Of a DNA stretch of 64,000 bases, positions 26,901-40,700 are shown piece after piece. This DNA comes from Casuarius casuarius. Its lineage: Eukaryota > Chordata > Aves > Casuariiformes > Casuariidae. Numbering within the stretch: position 1 is the stretch's first letter; each line of letters begins with the position of its first letter. The DNA lies in the NCBI GenBank assembly GCA_003342895.1, contig PTFA01000087.1, forward strand, positions 2,380,708 through 2,444,707, written 5' to 3'. The notes below the pieces were generated by a model that did not search any database, was not told where the DNA came from, and saw only the letters and a program-made list of their open reading frames with translations. The translations under genes and the position numbers were made by a program.

Positions 26901-29900
26901 CCCATATCAACATTCCACTGGAGAGACACAACAAAAAACCTGAAGTCCAGCCTGGGTATCTGTCATTTCAGGACAAATGGTCATGAATGTCTTTCTAGGC
27001 TGAAATTAATCTTTGCCTGTCCATTCTCCCTGGGAAATAAAAATTTCTGAAGTTCCAGATGGCCTGTGACAAAAGGATGAAGGAGGAAATATGAACAATA
27101 CATAGACACTAGAAAACATGTAATGCTGTGAAAAGAAAAATGAGGTTCCATTTCACAGGAATAGATCCCTCCGAATAATCAAGGCCAAGCAGAAATCCAC
27201 TCTCTAGATAATGAGGCTGCAGATAATCTCACCCTGAAGGGCTTCTTTACGCTATCCGGGCCAATATGCCATTCAGAATAATGAAATCGTCATACGTTTG
27301 GTGAGAGGGGCTTGATTGTCCCTTCCTCTTCCACAGTGTGGAAAATGAAAAAAGGTGCTAAAAGAGATAAAACTCTCTCCTGCCACCTTGTATGCCTGTG
27401 TGAGAAGTGAGGTTTCTCCTACAGCTCTGTACAGTTGCTTAGAAGTATTACGGAGATTCTGTAGCTAGGAAGACAATGCCTTCCTCCTGCCCCTTCTTTT
27501 TTTCTTTTGCCATGTCAAGTAAAAGGTGTATTCTTACCCTGCCATTAATGCACAATAGTCCACCTTTGCACAGCAGAGGAAAACACTGCTAGAATTCATG
27601 CTGTTTTCCAGCAAGGTCAGAGCACACACACACAATAGCTGATCTTCTGCAGATGAATGTTAGCTGTAAATTTGAGGCAGTAGAGGAATACTAGACACTG
27701 GGGGAGAAGTGGTATAACTTTTGCCTTGTACAAACAATTTCTGATTACTGATCAGGAAATGTTCAGCACGGGTCTTCTCATTAGTTATTTCATGTAAGAG
27801 GAGAACAGTAAGCTATGTTACCTACTCATTGAGTTGTGTTGTCCTGGAAAGAAACACGTAGTAGGGCAGAGCCTATTTAGCTCAAACCATATTTCAGCCT
27901 ATTATTATTGGAACCTTGTGCAGCAGAGAAACAGATGTAGCAACATTCAGGATCACACATGCAAGTATGAACCTTAGCAAGGTGTGCTCATGGTGATACA
28001 AAAACATATGTGCATTACAGCCATTTATTTTCACACAGTGATTCTGAATAATCAGCATGAAAGGAATAATATATAGCTGCCTCATTCAGCAAGCACAACA
28101 GATCTTGGGCACTGAATGCGTCAGTGTTTTTTGTGCAAGTACGGTGTGTGATTGTGCAATTAAAACCTTTAGCAGTGCAGAGGCACAATTGGCTCTCTTA
28201 ACATAGGCTGCTTAATTCTAGCTGTACATAATACGAAAAATCTTACCTGCACAATAATAGTACATTTTAGTGCCACATTGTGGGGGTAATGAACTGTAAT
28301 TGAAGGTTGAAGATCTGTAACTGAAATGCTCACTTTTTAGCTTTTTTTTTTTCAAAAATGGTTCATTAATATGATTCCTTAAATGACATCCTATAGAGAT
28401 GATATCCAGTGTGATGGCACAGAAGATACCTTCTATTTTTAACTTAAAATTTCTACTCCTATCTCATCTTCTCAACCTTCCAAACTACCTGTCTGGACCA
28501 TCCACTGCTTGTAGGCAGTTTGATGTGAAATGTACAGCTCCCTGTTATAAGCACTTTGTTGATACCTGTTCATTTCAGATATCAGCACAGTGGCTCTAGC
28601 TCCATAGTGGGATGGATCAAGCCACAGAAACATTGCTCAAAGGGGACCTCTGGAGATCTCTAGTCTAACCTCCCAGTCCAAGAAAAACTATCACGAACAC
28701 TAGATCAGGTCAGCTCTGACTTTGTCTAGCCAAGTCTTGAAAACACCTAAGGTGGACAGTCCCCCACCTCTTTGGTGTTTGATTCCTACTCACTATAATT
28801 CTAGTTATATGTCATGATTTCTATATGCTACCAGAAGACAAATTAATCCCCCCTGGAAAATGGCTTAATCTTTGGAAAGGCTTAACAGTCAAAACTATAT
28901 TAAACAGAATTATTTTCATGAAGAAAATATTTGGGTTATTCTACCAGCTAGTTCAACTTTTCTCAGAGTAGTCCAGGACAAATCACGGTGTTTAAAAAGT
29001 ACTTTCCAATCAGAAGCTTTCTAATTCACAATAAAATCTGTTGGGAAAGTAAAGTCTTTGTTTTACACTCATAGCAACTATGTCTATTCTGGGGAACACA
29101 TGAGTGCTTCCAGGTCTGTGAATATGTTCTGACCATGACCTAGGTTTTGCTGGGATAAAACCAGAGTGCATCTTTCTGTGACTAGTTTTATACAGAAAAA
29201 AATTCCTACAGTGGCCAATATCTAGGCTAGGCTAGAAGTCAGTTGCAGTACATTCCTGCTGATTCCCTGTTCATCCAGATCTGGCAACCAATACTGCAGG
29301 GTGCACTGCAAAGAGCACCAGGACCCTAGGCCAAATATAGTCACAGAAAGCTCTTAAAACTCAAGATTGTGCTGAAAGTAGCTAACATCTTGGTACTTCC
29401 AAGCTTCTCAAGAAGCCTCTACTATCCTCATACTCCTATCCCTAACCATCTATTCTGATAGTCCCTGTTCCAAGATACCAGTGTGTTGCAACTACTGACT
29501 TCTAAATAGCAGCTTTTGTGCTTTGCAGCTTGCATTTCAAAATGGCTGTTCCTTTCTTATTATAATACTAGTGTAATTAATGTTTAAGGCACTTAAGTTT
29601 TGGTTAGCAAGTACAATCTCTAGTTGACTCTTGAAATCTTGCCCTTAAACTCTGGAGAGTTTAGCATTGGTTTCTGAGATAAGACAGTGTCCTGTTCTGT
29701 GCAATTAACAATAACTACTGAGTTTTAGATAATAATGGAGGTCAAAATACCTAAGTGCTATTGCAAATATTTAACCACAAACAAATGGTACATATTTAAA
29801 AGGCCTTAGAGACTGGGAAGTTAGGCAGACCAACCAAGCTCTCATGGTTTACTTTGAAACTAAAAGATCTTAAGCAGAAATAAAATCTAATTTTGTACAG

Positions 29901-32900
29901 GCCACACAGGATAAAAACACAGTAAGTTAATGCTGGCTGGCATTCGCTCAGACCTTACTCTGAGGTTCCTGAAGTACTTGGCAAATATTAAGTAGCCCTT
30001 TTTATAAAGGAGGGATTTCTGTAGTTTGTACATTTTACAAAATTTGAAGTAAGACAGAGGGTCAGCGCTGTAACCAGAAACAGAAAGGCAGGATCTGGGG
30101 CCCCAGCCTGTAAGCTAATATCTAGATAGCTCACCTTCTAATTAGATAGAGTCATGTATGTACAACAAACAGGAACTGTAATTGGGAGTACTCCAATTAA
30201 ACAAATCCATAAAAAAGTTATCTAGGATGCATACTTTCAAGGCTGGAAAAGAAAATATTTTGGGATTCCGAAGAAGCAACTGCATGAAACTTAGCTTTCT
30301 TGTTGAGCTCTGAGCTGTCCACAAACTCTAAATTTTAAATTTTAGGTTTATAAGCATTTTCCAAAGGACTAGCTTTATGATGCAAAGCTAAAAAAAGAAT
30401 CACCAAGGAAAGTTCGCCAAAGTCCTGTAGCTTTTTAGAGATTATCACGATTATGGTGTATAAAGAAACTGAGATTAATTTCCTAGAAAGGCTATGGCAC
30501 ACCTTTCTTTTCAGGGTGAATGAGGCATAGAAACAGAAATAAATGCTGAAGAACAGTAGTGATCAGTAGCCACAGAGCTGCACTATAGCCTTCAAGCTAG
30601 CAGGCAGCTAGTTTAACCCACACGAAATATCTCTTGCTCTTCCTAAGCTTTTCTGAGTGCTTGGTTGGTGTGACTGTGTTACTTCCACATGTGCCACTCT
30701 GATAGAATAATAAAGAGTGACTTATTATTGCTTTCATTGTTTTTGTTGTTGCTGTTTTCACTGGACATGACATCAATAAGCATGGAAACTTCATTCAGCA
30801 TTGCATAATAACAAACAAAAAAACCACTGTTTGGCTGGAACAGCACGCTCATGATGCCAGGCCCAATTCAACAGAGCTTGGTGCAGGAAGGCCTAAAATT
30901 ACAGAAAGAGAAAATACCTTGCCAAGCAAGGAGAAGGGAAAAGAGAGATGGTCAATCCTATGGAAACCAGGCAGCATGGGATATGCAAAGGCATATTTAA
31001 GCATCATCACAGTTTCGCAGACTTTCTCTGTATACTCTCTACCACTGATAGAATTTGCAAAGAGGAAGTTATTCAGTGGATTCCCACTATACTTCCCTTT
31101 CTCCATTTTCAGGCAGCATCACCATAACACTGTGTATGCTGTAATGCCTCTTCATAACATACCCATTCATAAGGCTGTGGTTACCAAGTTTCTCTGGCAA
31201 ACAAGCCTTGCCGGCCAAGGTTCCATCATCAGGACCTTCTCCCATATGAATAAGTAAACACCTTTAAAGGATTTTACAACACTTATCTTCCAGGCCTCTG
31301 GTGTGGGGGAGGGAGATGAGTTAGTAGCACTTTTAAATATGTAGTTTGGAAGTTTAGAAATAACCTGCAACACTGCAGAATAGGAGAAAACAAGCATGAC
31401 AGTAAAACTGAGTGAATGCATGAAAGATGGAAAACAATCTTAGTTCATGAAGAACAGGTCATGCCAGATAGCTCAGACAAATTGTGCAAAATTACAGGAT
31501 TAGTACACAAAGAGAATGCAGCAAATTAGATTTTGCAGGAACATTATTTGTGGGCTAGTGGGTGGAAGAAGTTTTCTCAACAGATTTTTACGTATCTGTT
31601 CAAACACAGAAAGTTCAAATGGCTTCCTTTAGCCTCTACTCAGTGCTACTTTATAGAGAGTGTTTTGCTTTAATTTATCTAGTCTTTAATGAGACTTTTG
31701 GTACTCTGCTGCCTGGAAAACTATTACTGACACTGGAAATATGGTGCCTGGTTACAAATATTGCAAAGAAGATATGAAGTTGCCAGACATATTGTAAACA
31801 GAGCATAATTACAGTATTTACAGTTGAACATCAAAATGGGAAGAGATGCCAAGTGGCATTCCACAGAGGTTAATATTGGGACTGATACCATCTAATATCT
31901 TCCCTAATAATTTGGAAAATGAAGTAAATTGTACATTGATTGAATACACAGTAGACACAAGAGGAAGATGAACTACAACACAGCAGGTGGGTAAGTTGAA
32001 AGAAAAACCAGAAAGATCTGGAGATCTAAGAGAGAGAGAGAAGGGTGCATTTAAGAGGGAAGCTATTTAATGTAGAAAAATGTAGAATAATAAGCTCAGG
32101 GAAAATTAACACCCATCTCAAGTAACCAAATGGGAAAATGCCAATTTTCATTAAAAAAAAATTCCAAGAGATTTCACAGTTTATTCACACTGAAAATTCA
32201 CATTGGGGTATATGCATCAGGTTTGACAACTTGTTTGCTACATTACAGCCTGATGTTATTTTAAAAAGAATAACAGATTCACTTAAAAACCTGCCTTTTA
32301 AAATAAAGTTTAATTTATCTTAAATGTATACTGAGTACTCATAAGAGGACCCAATTTAGAGCCCTGTTAGTCAAAATAATGTAGTAATGTAATGTAACAC
32401 AACACAGAAGAAGCACATATCAGGTCAGGGGTGGGGATCAGGAAGCCAAAGACAGTCTGTCTCTGAAACCATCAAGGAGTTCTAAGTGTTCACTGTATGC
32501 AGTAGAGTAAAATCCATGAAGTACTAGGTTGCCACTGATTTGTTGACTTTACATTAGAAGATAAAGTATGTCTTAAGGAAAACAATCACTTTATAAAAGA
32601 AAATAAATCTGATGGATATTAACAAAAAAAACAAGGCTTGAACAAACACTGGAACAGGCTTACTGTGTTAAATGAATACTGCATACACTAATGAACCTTA
32701 AATATCATCTGTAGGACTGAAACTGTCAAAAGAATGTGTCCCCACAATAAAATTAATCTGTGATAATATAAACTTGGCAAGTATAAAAACATATTTTATC
32801 ACCCAAATAAAAACTACAAGGACTATGTTACAGGACACCTCCTGGGTGAGTTTAAAGAACACACTATCTTTTTCCCATCTTTATTTGGTTAACAATCCCA

Positions 32901-34743
32901 TTCTATTAAAGTCTATTACTTCATCACATGAATGATTAACTATAATGAAATAAAAAACTTTATCAAACTGAGTATTACTCCCTAGCACAGCAATTCAAAT
33001 ATGGCTGATGCTTATGAAATGGCCAATGTGACAGCAATTGTAAACATTATTTTTTTATGTATGCTTAAAAACCTGCTTACCAAGGGGAGCCATATATTCT
33101 GAATCCCCTCACCGTCACTTCAGAGTCTTGAAGATAGATGCAGTTTGTTAGAAGAGACTGTACATTTTCATAGCTCTCTGGCTTCAGCTTAGAAACAGAG
33201 GGGAAATAGTAAAAGTCCTGCTTGATTAAGTCAGCCATGAATTCCTGGTCAAAGGTCAATTCATGATTTCCTGCTATCACAATCTTGTATTCATAGGGCA
33301 GGCTACCTAAAATAGTGAAAAACAAACAAATTACTTGTTTTATGGAAAACCTGATAAAAGAAAACAGACTCACAAACTATTTCTGATTTCTCTAATACGC
33401 CCACATGTTTGAAACAATTCAGCTAAGCCATACAAAGTGTGACTATAACTCCCGGTGATTTGGGATAAATGACATTATTGTCCTTTTCAGGGCATATTAT
33501 GATTTAGCACACTCAGGATTAATGTGTTGAAACTACTTTCAATTCGTCAACCTTAAATAACAGTCTGCAGACCTCTGCTCTACTATTTACTTCTATTTAA
33601 TTGCCATTTGCATTGCAAGTGTCGCTCACTGTGACAATGATGGTAACTCAGGATAACAGGAGTTTGAGTTCAAAGAAAACTGACCATAATATTTAATAAA
33701 ACAAACCCAGCTCTCTTCTCTTGGACCTGTGGTAATCATCATCTTGCACTGAGGGGGTCTACTGCCCTCTTTGCCCTCATACGAAGATTAAGCCTTAATG
33801 TAAAGCAGGGATTGGGCTCATCTGTCAGACCTCCACATCCCCAAGAAAAATCTTGCAGCTTGCCTCTATCCCCAGTTTTCCCCTGCTCCATTTTCTCAGT
33901 GACTTCCTTAGATCCATGGACTATAATTATAGTGATTTGTGGTCAAGAATATTTCACAACCCATTTTTAGTGAAAAACCTTACAACCTCCTGCTGAGGGC
34001 AAGAACATACATGCCTACACACGTGGCTTCTCCTGAGAGCACCACTGCAACAGAAACTTTCCACTGACTCCACATTGGGTTATCATCTGGACTCTGCACT
34101 TGACAGTTGGGATCATCTCTCCTCAAAAGCCCAATGGAAACCTTCTAAAAATGTCTGAGAGGAAACAAAGACCAAAACTGTGGAAAGCTGCATTCATTAG
34201 CTTAGCTTTTGCACTATTAATTTGCATCAGGAAGAAGAACTTCAGTGATGACCCCAAGCCTAACTCAGAGTTAGGATGTTTAGGGAATGTAAATTATCAG
34301 TCTATATGCAGTGGCAAAAGTTGGCATAAGTAGGACTGAAGAATAAAATGCAACAGTGAGATTCAGAGCTACTGAGGAGAGACAGAACAGATCTAGCCCA
34401 CAGGAGATACCACATGGCTGAAAAAAAAAATCAGTATTTGCAAAAAGAAGACTGGAAAACTCTTAAGTGTAAGTTTCACACACTTTTAACATCTGTATTA
34501 GGAAAACTGACCTTACAGGTTTCAGTCTTTCCTGTGCAGCTAGAACCTAAGTGCTTTTAGCAAACTTGTTAACAGAAACACTCTTCAGATTTTTATGATT
34601 ACATGTGGAATGCTGGAGATTCAATTAGTTACTTCAAACACTGCTTGAAATTTAAAATATTGTCATTTTGGCCTCTGAAATGCATAGCATCTCGTAGATG
34701 TATACTCCATTTCCGCAGCTTTTCTGAGTGCATGCGTGCGCAC

Positions 34744-34786
<43 letters not shown>

Positions 34787-37700
34787 TTAAACATGCAATT
34801 TACATGCTACAATACGTATGGGCATCCACATGCCTTAAAGCATCCTTGGGAAACAGGAAAAAAAAATCCTGTTTGCCACAATATTGTTAACAATTCCATT
34901 TCTGTTCTGTTTTGTAAATCTTTTCCAGCTCATCTGATCCATCCATCTAGCAGCCAAGAACCTGTATGAGCTGGTTATAGTTGTTGCTTCTACTAATGTA
35001 TTTATGTCATGTTGCTGTCTGTGGGTGTTACTTAGGCAAATTAGCAAATTACTCTAAATGTACAGTTACATTTATTATACTGGCGGCCAGAAGCACTGCT
35101 GTAGTTACAGGTCTGTCAGCTTTTCAATTAACAATTCTGTTTCTGATGAGTTTGCAGCTCAGTTTTTTCCTTTCAACTCATATCAGGCTGCAACTTGCTA
35201 AACCTATTTCCCTCCCTTTGTCTCCACAAGCCCTCCTTGCCCTTTAAATCTTATTTTTTTGTCTAAGACAATGACTAAAGCAGGGAATTTTTGCTGCTTG
35301 CGCATAAATTTAACAATATTTTGTTTAATCTCTGTTCCTCAAGAGACTTGTGAACACACTTCACTTTCTACACTAAGCATTCTCAGAGTTTAAAGTTAAT
35401 CCTAGGTGTACATCTTTGAAACCTTGTTCTTCACTGGGTACTGCTCTCATCATCTATATGCACAAGACCCCCGTAGAGCAGGTGCAGACAAAGACCTTAA
35501 CCTCACCTATCAGACCACAATATTGATTACTTTTGTTTCCAATCTTCCCTGCTTCTAATATGATACAGTACTTATGAATGCTCACTCTAGTGCACATGTG
35601 GAAGTCAGCACTGAATGCTGAACACATCTCTCTGCCCTAAAGGCACAGTCTTCCTACCACTGAAGTTGGAGGTCCAACCTTACTGCAGCAGAAGCAGAAT
35701 CCAAGATGATGTGTGAGCACAATCCTGAGAAATCTTTAATGTTTCAAGTGCCTTTTACAACATTAGGACCCGTCAAACGTTAGCAATATCTGATGAGCAT
35801 TTACCTGGTAAATACCTTACAGCAGCAACCTTCTTACCTACTTCTGCCCTACAACTCCTTACACTTCATTTTTATACATGTTATTATATAAATTATTCTG
35901 TATTCCCATATTCCATTATCTTCATGTCCTTCCACCACAAATACATCGTTTTCCAACTCTAGGCACACACTACTGCACAATTAGTAGCCTTGGCTATGTC
36001 CTTGGCTAGGTCCAAGGCTCCTCTAAGAGCACACAGCCCAAAAGGTGTTCTGTGGCCAGAGTTTCTAAATGTGTATGTGCCCATACTTTGAGAATATCCA
36101 GTAGTCAACACCTGACTGCATGGCTGGTGGTGCAAGCAGGGCTCCAGCTTCTATGACCCTGGGACCCTTTTTGAAGAAAAAGGACTGCTGAGCAGGTATG
36201 GCATTCACCTGACAAATCGGGACAAGAGTGTCTTTGCTAACAAGTCCACTGACACAGTGAGAAGGTGTGTTAGGTAAGGGTTGTCATACTCTGAAGAGAA
36301 GACATGGTGGCAGTGAGGATTCATCTGGGGACAACAGGATGGCAAAGGCTTTCACATTCCCTTTCTGAAAGCAGCTTGACTGGGGCTCATCTCAGGTGCC
36401 TGTAATTACATGTGCACATGGGGAACAGCCAGGAGGAATGAGAAGTCCAAGCACAGCGGAGAGCTATGACATCCCTGAGATTACAAAGACACGATGGCAT
36501 TACACATGACTGAGTGCTGCAATAGGTGGACACAGGCTTTTCAGGAAACACAAGCCAGGAAGATGAGGAGGAGGGTTGCACTCTATGCAAAGGGGTGGCT
36601 GGAGCGCACAGAACTTTCCTTGGAAGAGGTGATGAGCCATCAAGAGCTTAGGGGTCAGAAAACAGACCAACATGGATGACGTTGGGGGAGCTGTCTGCTA
36701 CAGATGGCCTGATCAAGAGGAGGGAGATGAAGCCTTCTTTAGCCAGCTGGAAGAAACCTCATGACCACACACCATGGTTTTCATGGGGGAAATTATCCAC
36801 CCTGACATATGCTGAAAAGGCAAGAGGGTGGTGTACAATCAATAAGGAAGATTTGTGGTGTATGTTGAAGACACTACAAAAGTGTCTCCATAGGCTAGAA
36901 AAATGGACTGACAGGAACAAAATAAACAAAAGCAAATGTAAAGTCCTGCAAGTGGGATCTAATAACTTCATTTGATATGGCTGAGCACTGACTGGCTAGA
37001 AGGCAGCTTTGCAGAAAATGACCTGGGGTCCTCAGTAGACAACAGGTGTAACGCGAGTCAGCAGTGTGTCCTTGTGGCAAAGAAGGCTAACCACATCTGG
37101 CCTGAATTAGTAAGAGTGCAGCCAGCAGGCTGAGACAAGTGATCCTTCCCCTCTATTTGGCACTTGTGAGACCACATCTGGAATGCTATCTCCAGTCTAG
37201 GCTCCTCAGTACATGGAAAATATTGACAAACTGGGGTGAGTCCAGCAGAGGGCCACCAAGCTGGTTGGGGCTGAAGCACATAGCATATGAGGAGAGGCTG
37301 AGAGAGCTGGGTCTGCTCAACCTGGAGGAGAGAAAGCAAAGCGGACCTTATTGCTGTCTGCAACTACCTGATCTCCGCATACAAAGACAGAGCCAGACTC
37401 TTCTTAAAGGTGTACAGCAAAATGACAAGAGGTAACAGATACAAGCTGGAACATGGGAAATTGCAACTCAGTATATGGAAGAAATTCTACCATGAGGGTG
37501 GTCAAACAGTGGAATAGGTGCCCAAAGAGCTTGTTACATCTCCATCTTTGGAGATACTCAAAACTCGACTGGACAAGGTCCTGAGCAACCTGCTCTGACT
37601 AGACCTGCTTTGAGCAGGAGGTTGGACTAGATGACCTCCTGAAGTCCCTTTCATCCTGCATGAGTCTAGGAGTCTGTACATCTACACTGGAAAACAAACA

Positions 37701-40700
37701 AGATTTTTAAAAAGCCCACAACACTGAAAGAAATTACGAACTCATTTCATGTTGTGATTCTAATGGAACAAATCTAGAGTAGATAAGCAATTTAACAGGA
37801 CTAGAGAGTATGTACCATTAACTTCTATATTAGTTTCTCACACTATCCACTTAGCAGATAAGTAGAACTAAAACTCAACTGATTGATAGCCAATTAACAT
37901 TTGATGCTAGCATATGGCTTTTCTAGTGGCAGGTAGCAAACTTGGTATTAATATAGGAGTTCTATGTATACAAAGATATTAAAGGAAACTTATGGCTGTC
38001 ACAGGAATTCTGCATACACACCCAGGACAAAATTCACTTCCCAGAAAAATTATGGCAGCAAGCTTTTAAGAAATAGATATGCCCTTCAGGAGTGCCAAGA
38101 AACACATGCAAGAACATATGCTATAGGAGTCAAAGATGTATTTTTAAATCAAAAAAAAAAAGAAGTTATTAGTTTGGGGGAAAGCTATGTGATTTTTTTC
38201 TGATCTCTTATACTGATTAGCCAACTCAAGATAGGTGTTTTTGCCCCATGCCCACGGATCCCCCTGTTCCATGCACCGGAGAGGTTTCTGCTAAGACATC
38301 CTATAACCTGGAGATGAATGGCAACTAGAACTCGTTGGAAAATTTTTATCTAAACTGTTCTCTGCATTAAAATCATTAAAATCCTGCTTAGATGGAATTG
38401 GATATATTTGGAAATTCATATAATGATTCTGACATTACCAAGGAAACAAACTGAAACAAAATGTCCTTTTAAAATATTTTGGGGTGAATAAAAATTTCAT
38501 TTCTAAGAAAAATTTTCATATTTTTTCTAAGATAAAGGATTTTTTCCTCCCAGAATGTCCAACTTGCAAGAAAGTGAAAATATTTTCCTCCATGATCAAC
38601 ACTCTAGCCACTTCATGCTGTATGGATTTGGAATCAAAAGCAATGTTTACACATTAAAATTATGTCAGAAACACACTGGCTCCAATTCAGTCCTGGGCTT
38701 CAGGGCTTTCTCTTTCAGGCCACATCCAATGTTTGCCTCCTGCCAATTTGGAAAGAGGATCCAAGCTGCTTTCCACTCTTTCTGCCTCTATCTTAACATG
38801 ATGAGAGATTTCTCCTTCCTCTCCGCTACATTGTTATTCCTTTCTCCTTTACTTTTCTCTCTCCTCTCCTTTTTGTAATCTCTGCCTGCATGCAGAAGAT
38901 GCCACTGACACTATCTCACACTTATTTAAGTAGTTTTTAGAAGAAGGGGTCTTTTTCTTACAGAAACAAAACTCAGAGCCACAATGTCTACATTTCTGTA
39001 GGCTTGTCTCTCAACACCCCTCTGAAAATGCCCGACGGATTCAGAAGTCATTTACTGTATTTGGCAAAGGAGCAGAGGCCTCAAACGTAACTATGTTCCC
39101 TTGAGTTTCCCGAAAGTATGTGCCTGAGAAGAAGACTAATGTCCAGTCTGAAGGAGGGTCTTCAAAGGGAAGACATCTCTTATGAGACAACAAAGAATCC
39201 ACACAAGGCCTGCGAGACAAAATTCAAGAAATCAGGCAGCAGTGGCTCAGCTGCTCTCAAATCAACACATCTTACAAAATAATTCTGCCCAAATTCTCTT
39301 AAATCAATGTAATTTATTACTCTTTGAGATTATTTTACTATCAAAAACACTCATCTATCATACTTGGCTCATACATAGCCAAAAGATATTAGCATCTTCT
39401 TCTTAATAACTGCTTAAATAAATACAAGTGCTTTTGTCAGTTCTTGCAAACCATCCTCAGAAAGTTTCTTAACCTTTGTTTGCTTAGTAAAAGAATCTGA
39501 TAATAGCTCTGGTAATACAACGTGTATGAGAATATATATATTTATTTAGCCAGTAACATTTTTGCTTATTCCTTTCACTACTGTAGATTGCTAATTAAGA
39601 AAATCAACTGAACATCTATTTTTTTGCATTTTTATGTACCAATTACAAAATTATTACAGCAATTCTAAACTTCTAAACTACAGTAGGTCCTTTTTATGTT
39701 GAACATAATTTTTACAAAACCACTTGAAATGCTGAGGAACCATCACTTGAACTACAAACTGCGTATTGCAAGGCACTGCTGAACAAAATGTGCCTTTGTT
39801 TGCTATTTCTCTGCATATGAATTTGTACAAAGTGAAAGTGTGTGCTTAAAGGTTCATCCCATTCTATCAGCAAGCCACCTTCTTCTTAAATTAGACAAAC
39901 ACTACAAATAATTCAAAAGGAAATGTATGATGTTTATATTCCAGGCTCCTCTTGTAGTAAGAGGCTAGGCATCTTTACCAACCAGTAACCTCCTTTACAG
40001 CTTAAACTTATTATCAACTTGCAACTTCACCAAGAAAAATGCCAACTTGAACAAGCAGTTGTGCTTTGCTTCTCTCCTGGTATTGTACTGAGCAGAATTT
40101 TTAGTATTCATTAAAGTCAGTGAAAATCATATAAATACCCACTTAATGCTTTTTCTCTCTCATTTCAACCTTTTAGAATACAGCAGTGAGTGATATAGTA
40201 AAAAGACTGCATAACTGTCTCAGATTGCTTTTTTAGCATCTCTTTGACAGTTTTGTGTTTAAACACTGGGGCTGATGTCTGGGAAATTCACATTAACATA
40301 CTTTTTGTATGGTGTGTAATCTGGAATAACATTGTAAATGAACACTCCTTCCTAAGTCATCTATAACCTGCTAGATCTAGACATTCTTGCATCATAAAAG
40401 CCAGCAATTATATCAAACACTAAAACAACAAATACATACAATATTGCTCACATTTGCAAACCACGATTTTTTAAATAAGCAGATAAAGGCAAATCAAACT
40501 AAAAAAATACCTGGTAATAGTCCAACTTCTGCTCTTTGCTGTACTTTGTTATAGATATATATGCAAGCATGCATGCACGTGCCCCCGCGCGCGCGCACAC
40601 ACACACACACACACGCATGCACACACACACACGTATCATAATTGACCACAATTACTTCTAAAGGAAAAGTGGCTTCCTTTTAGCCTAGATCTGTTTATTT

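Larger units (their letters stand above)
14378..33080 (-). other. MPPED1: MPPED1 intron 3
   Basis: About 18.7 kb, the largest intron. It contains a CpG-rich patch (16620-17150), an X-box-like palindrome (18107-18128), a GA-rich run (23879-23925), CA-rich simple sequence (26112-26184), an inverted CR1 tail (28638-28830) and a CR1/L3-like RT fragment (31432-32130). The sequence between is AT-rich with only short spurious open frames. Confidence 0.9.

Noticed and set aside
26370..27100. Possible retroviral LTR or coding remnant in intron 3
   Set aside because: The composition differs slightly from its surroundings, but I found no terminal repeats, primer-binding site or protein motif.
36676..36975. 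99-codon open frame as a host gene
   Set aside because: It lies across the deletion junction of the CR1 copy and encodes RT-tail remnants.
37139..37435. 98-codon open frame as a gene
   Set aside because: CR1 3' region; the same sequence type is non-coding in other CR1 copies.
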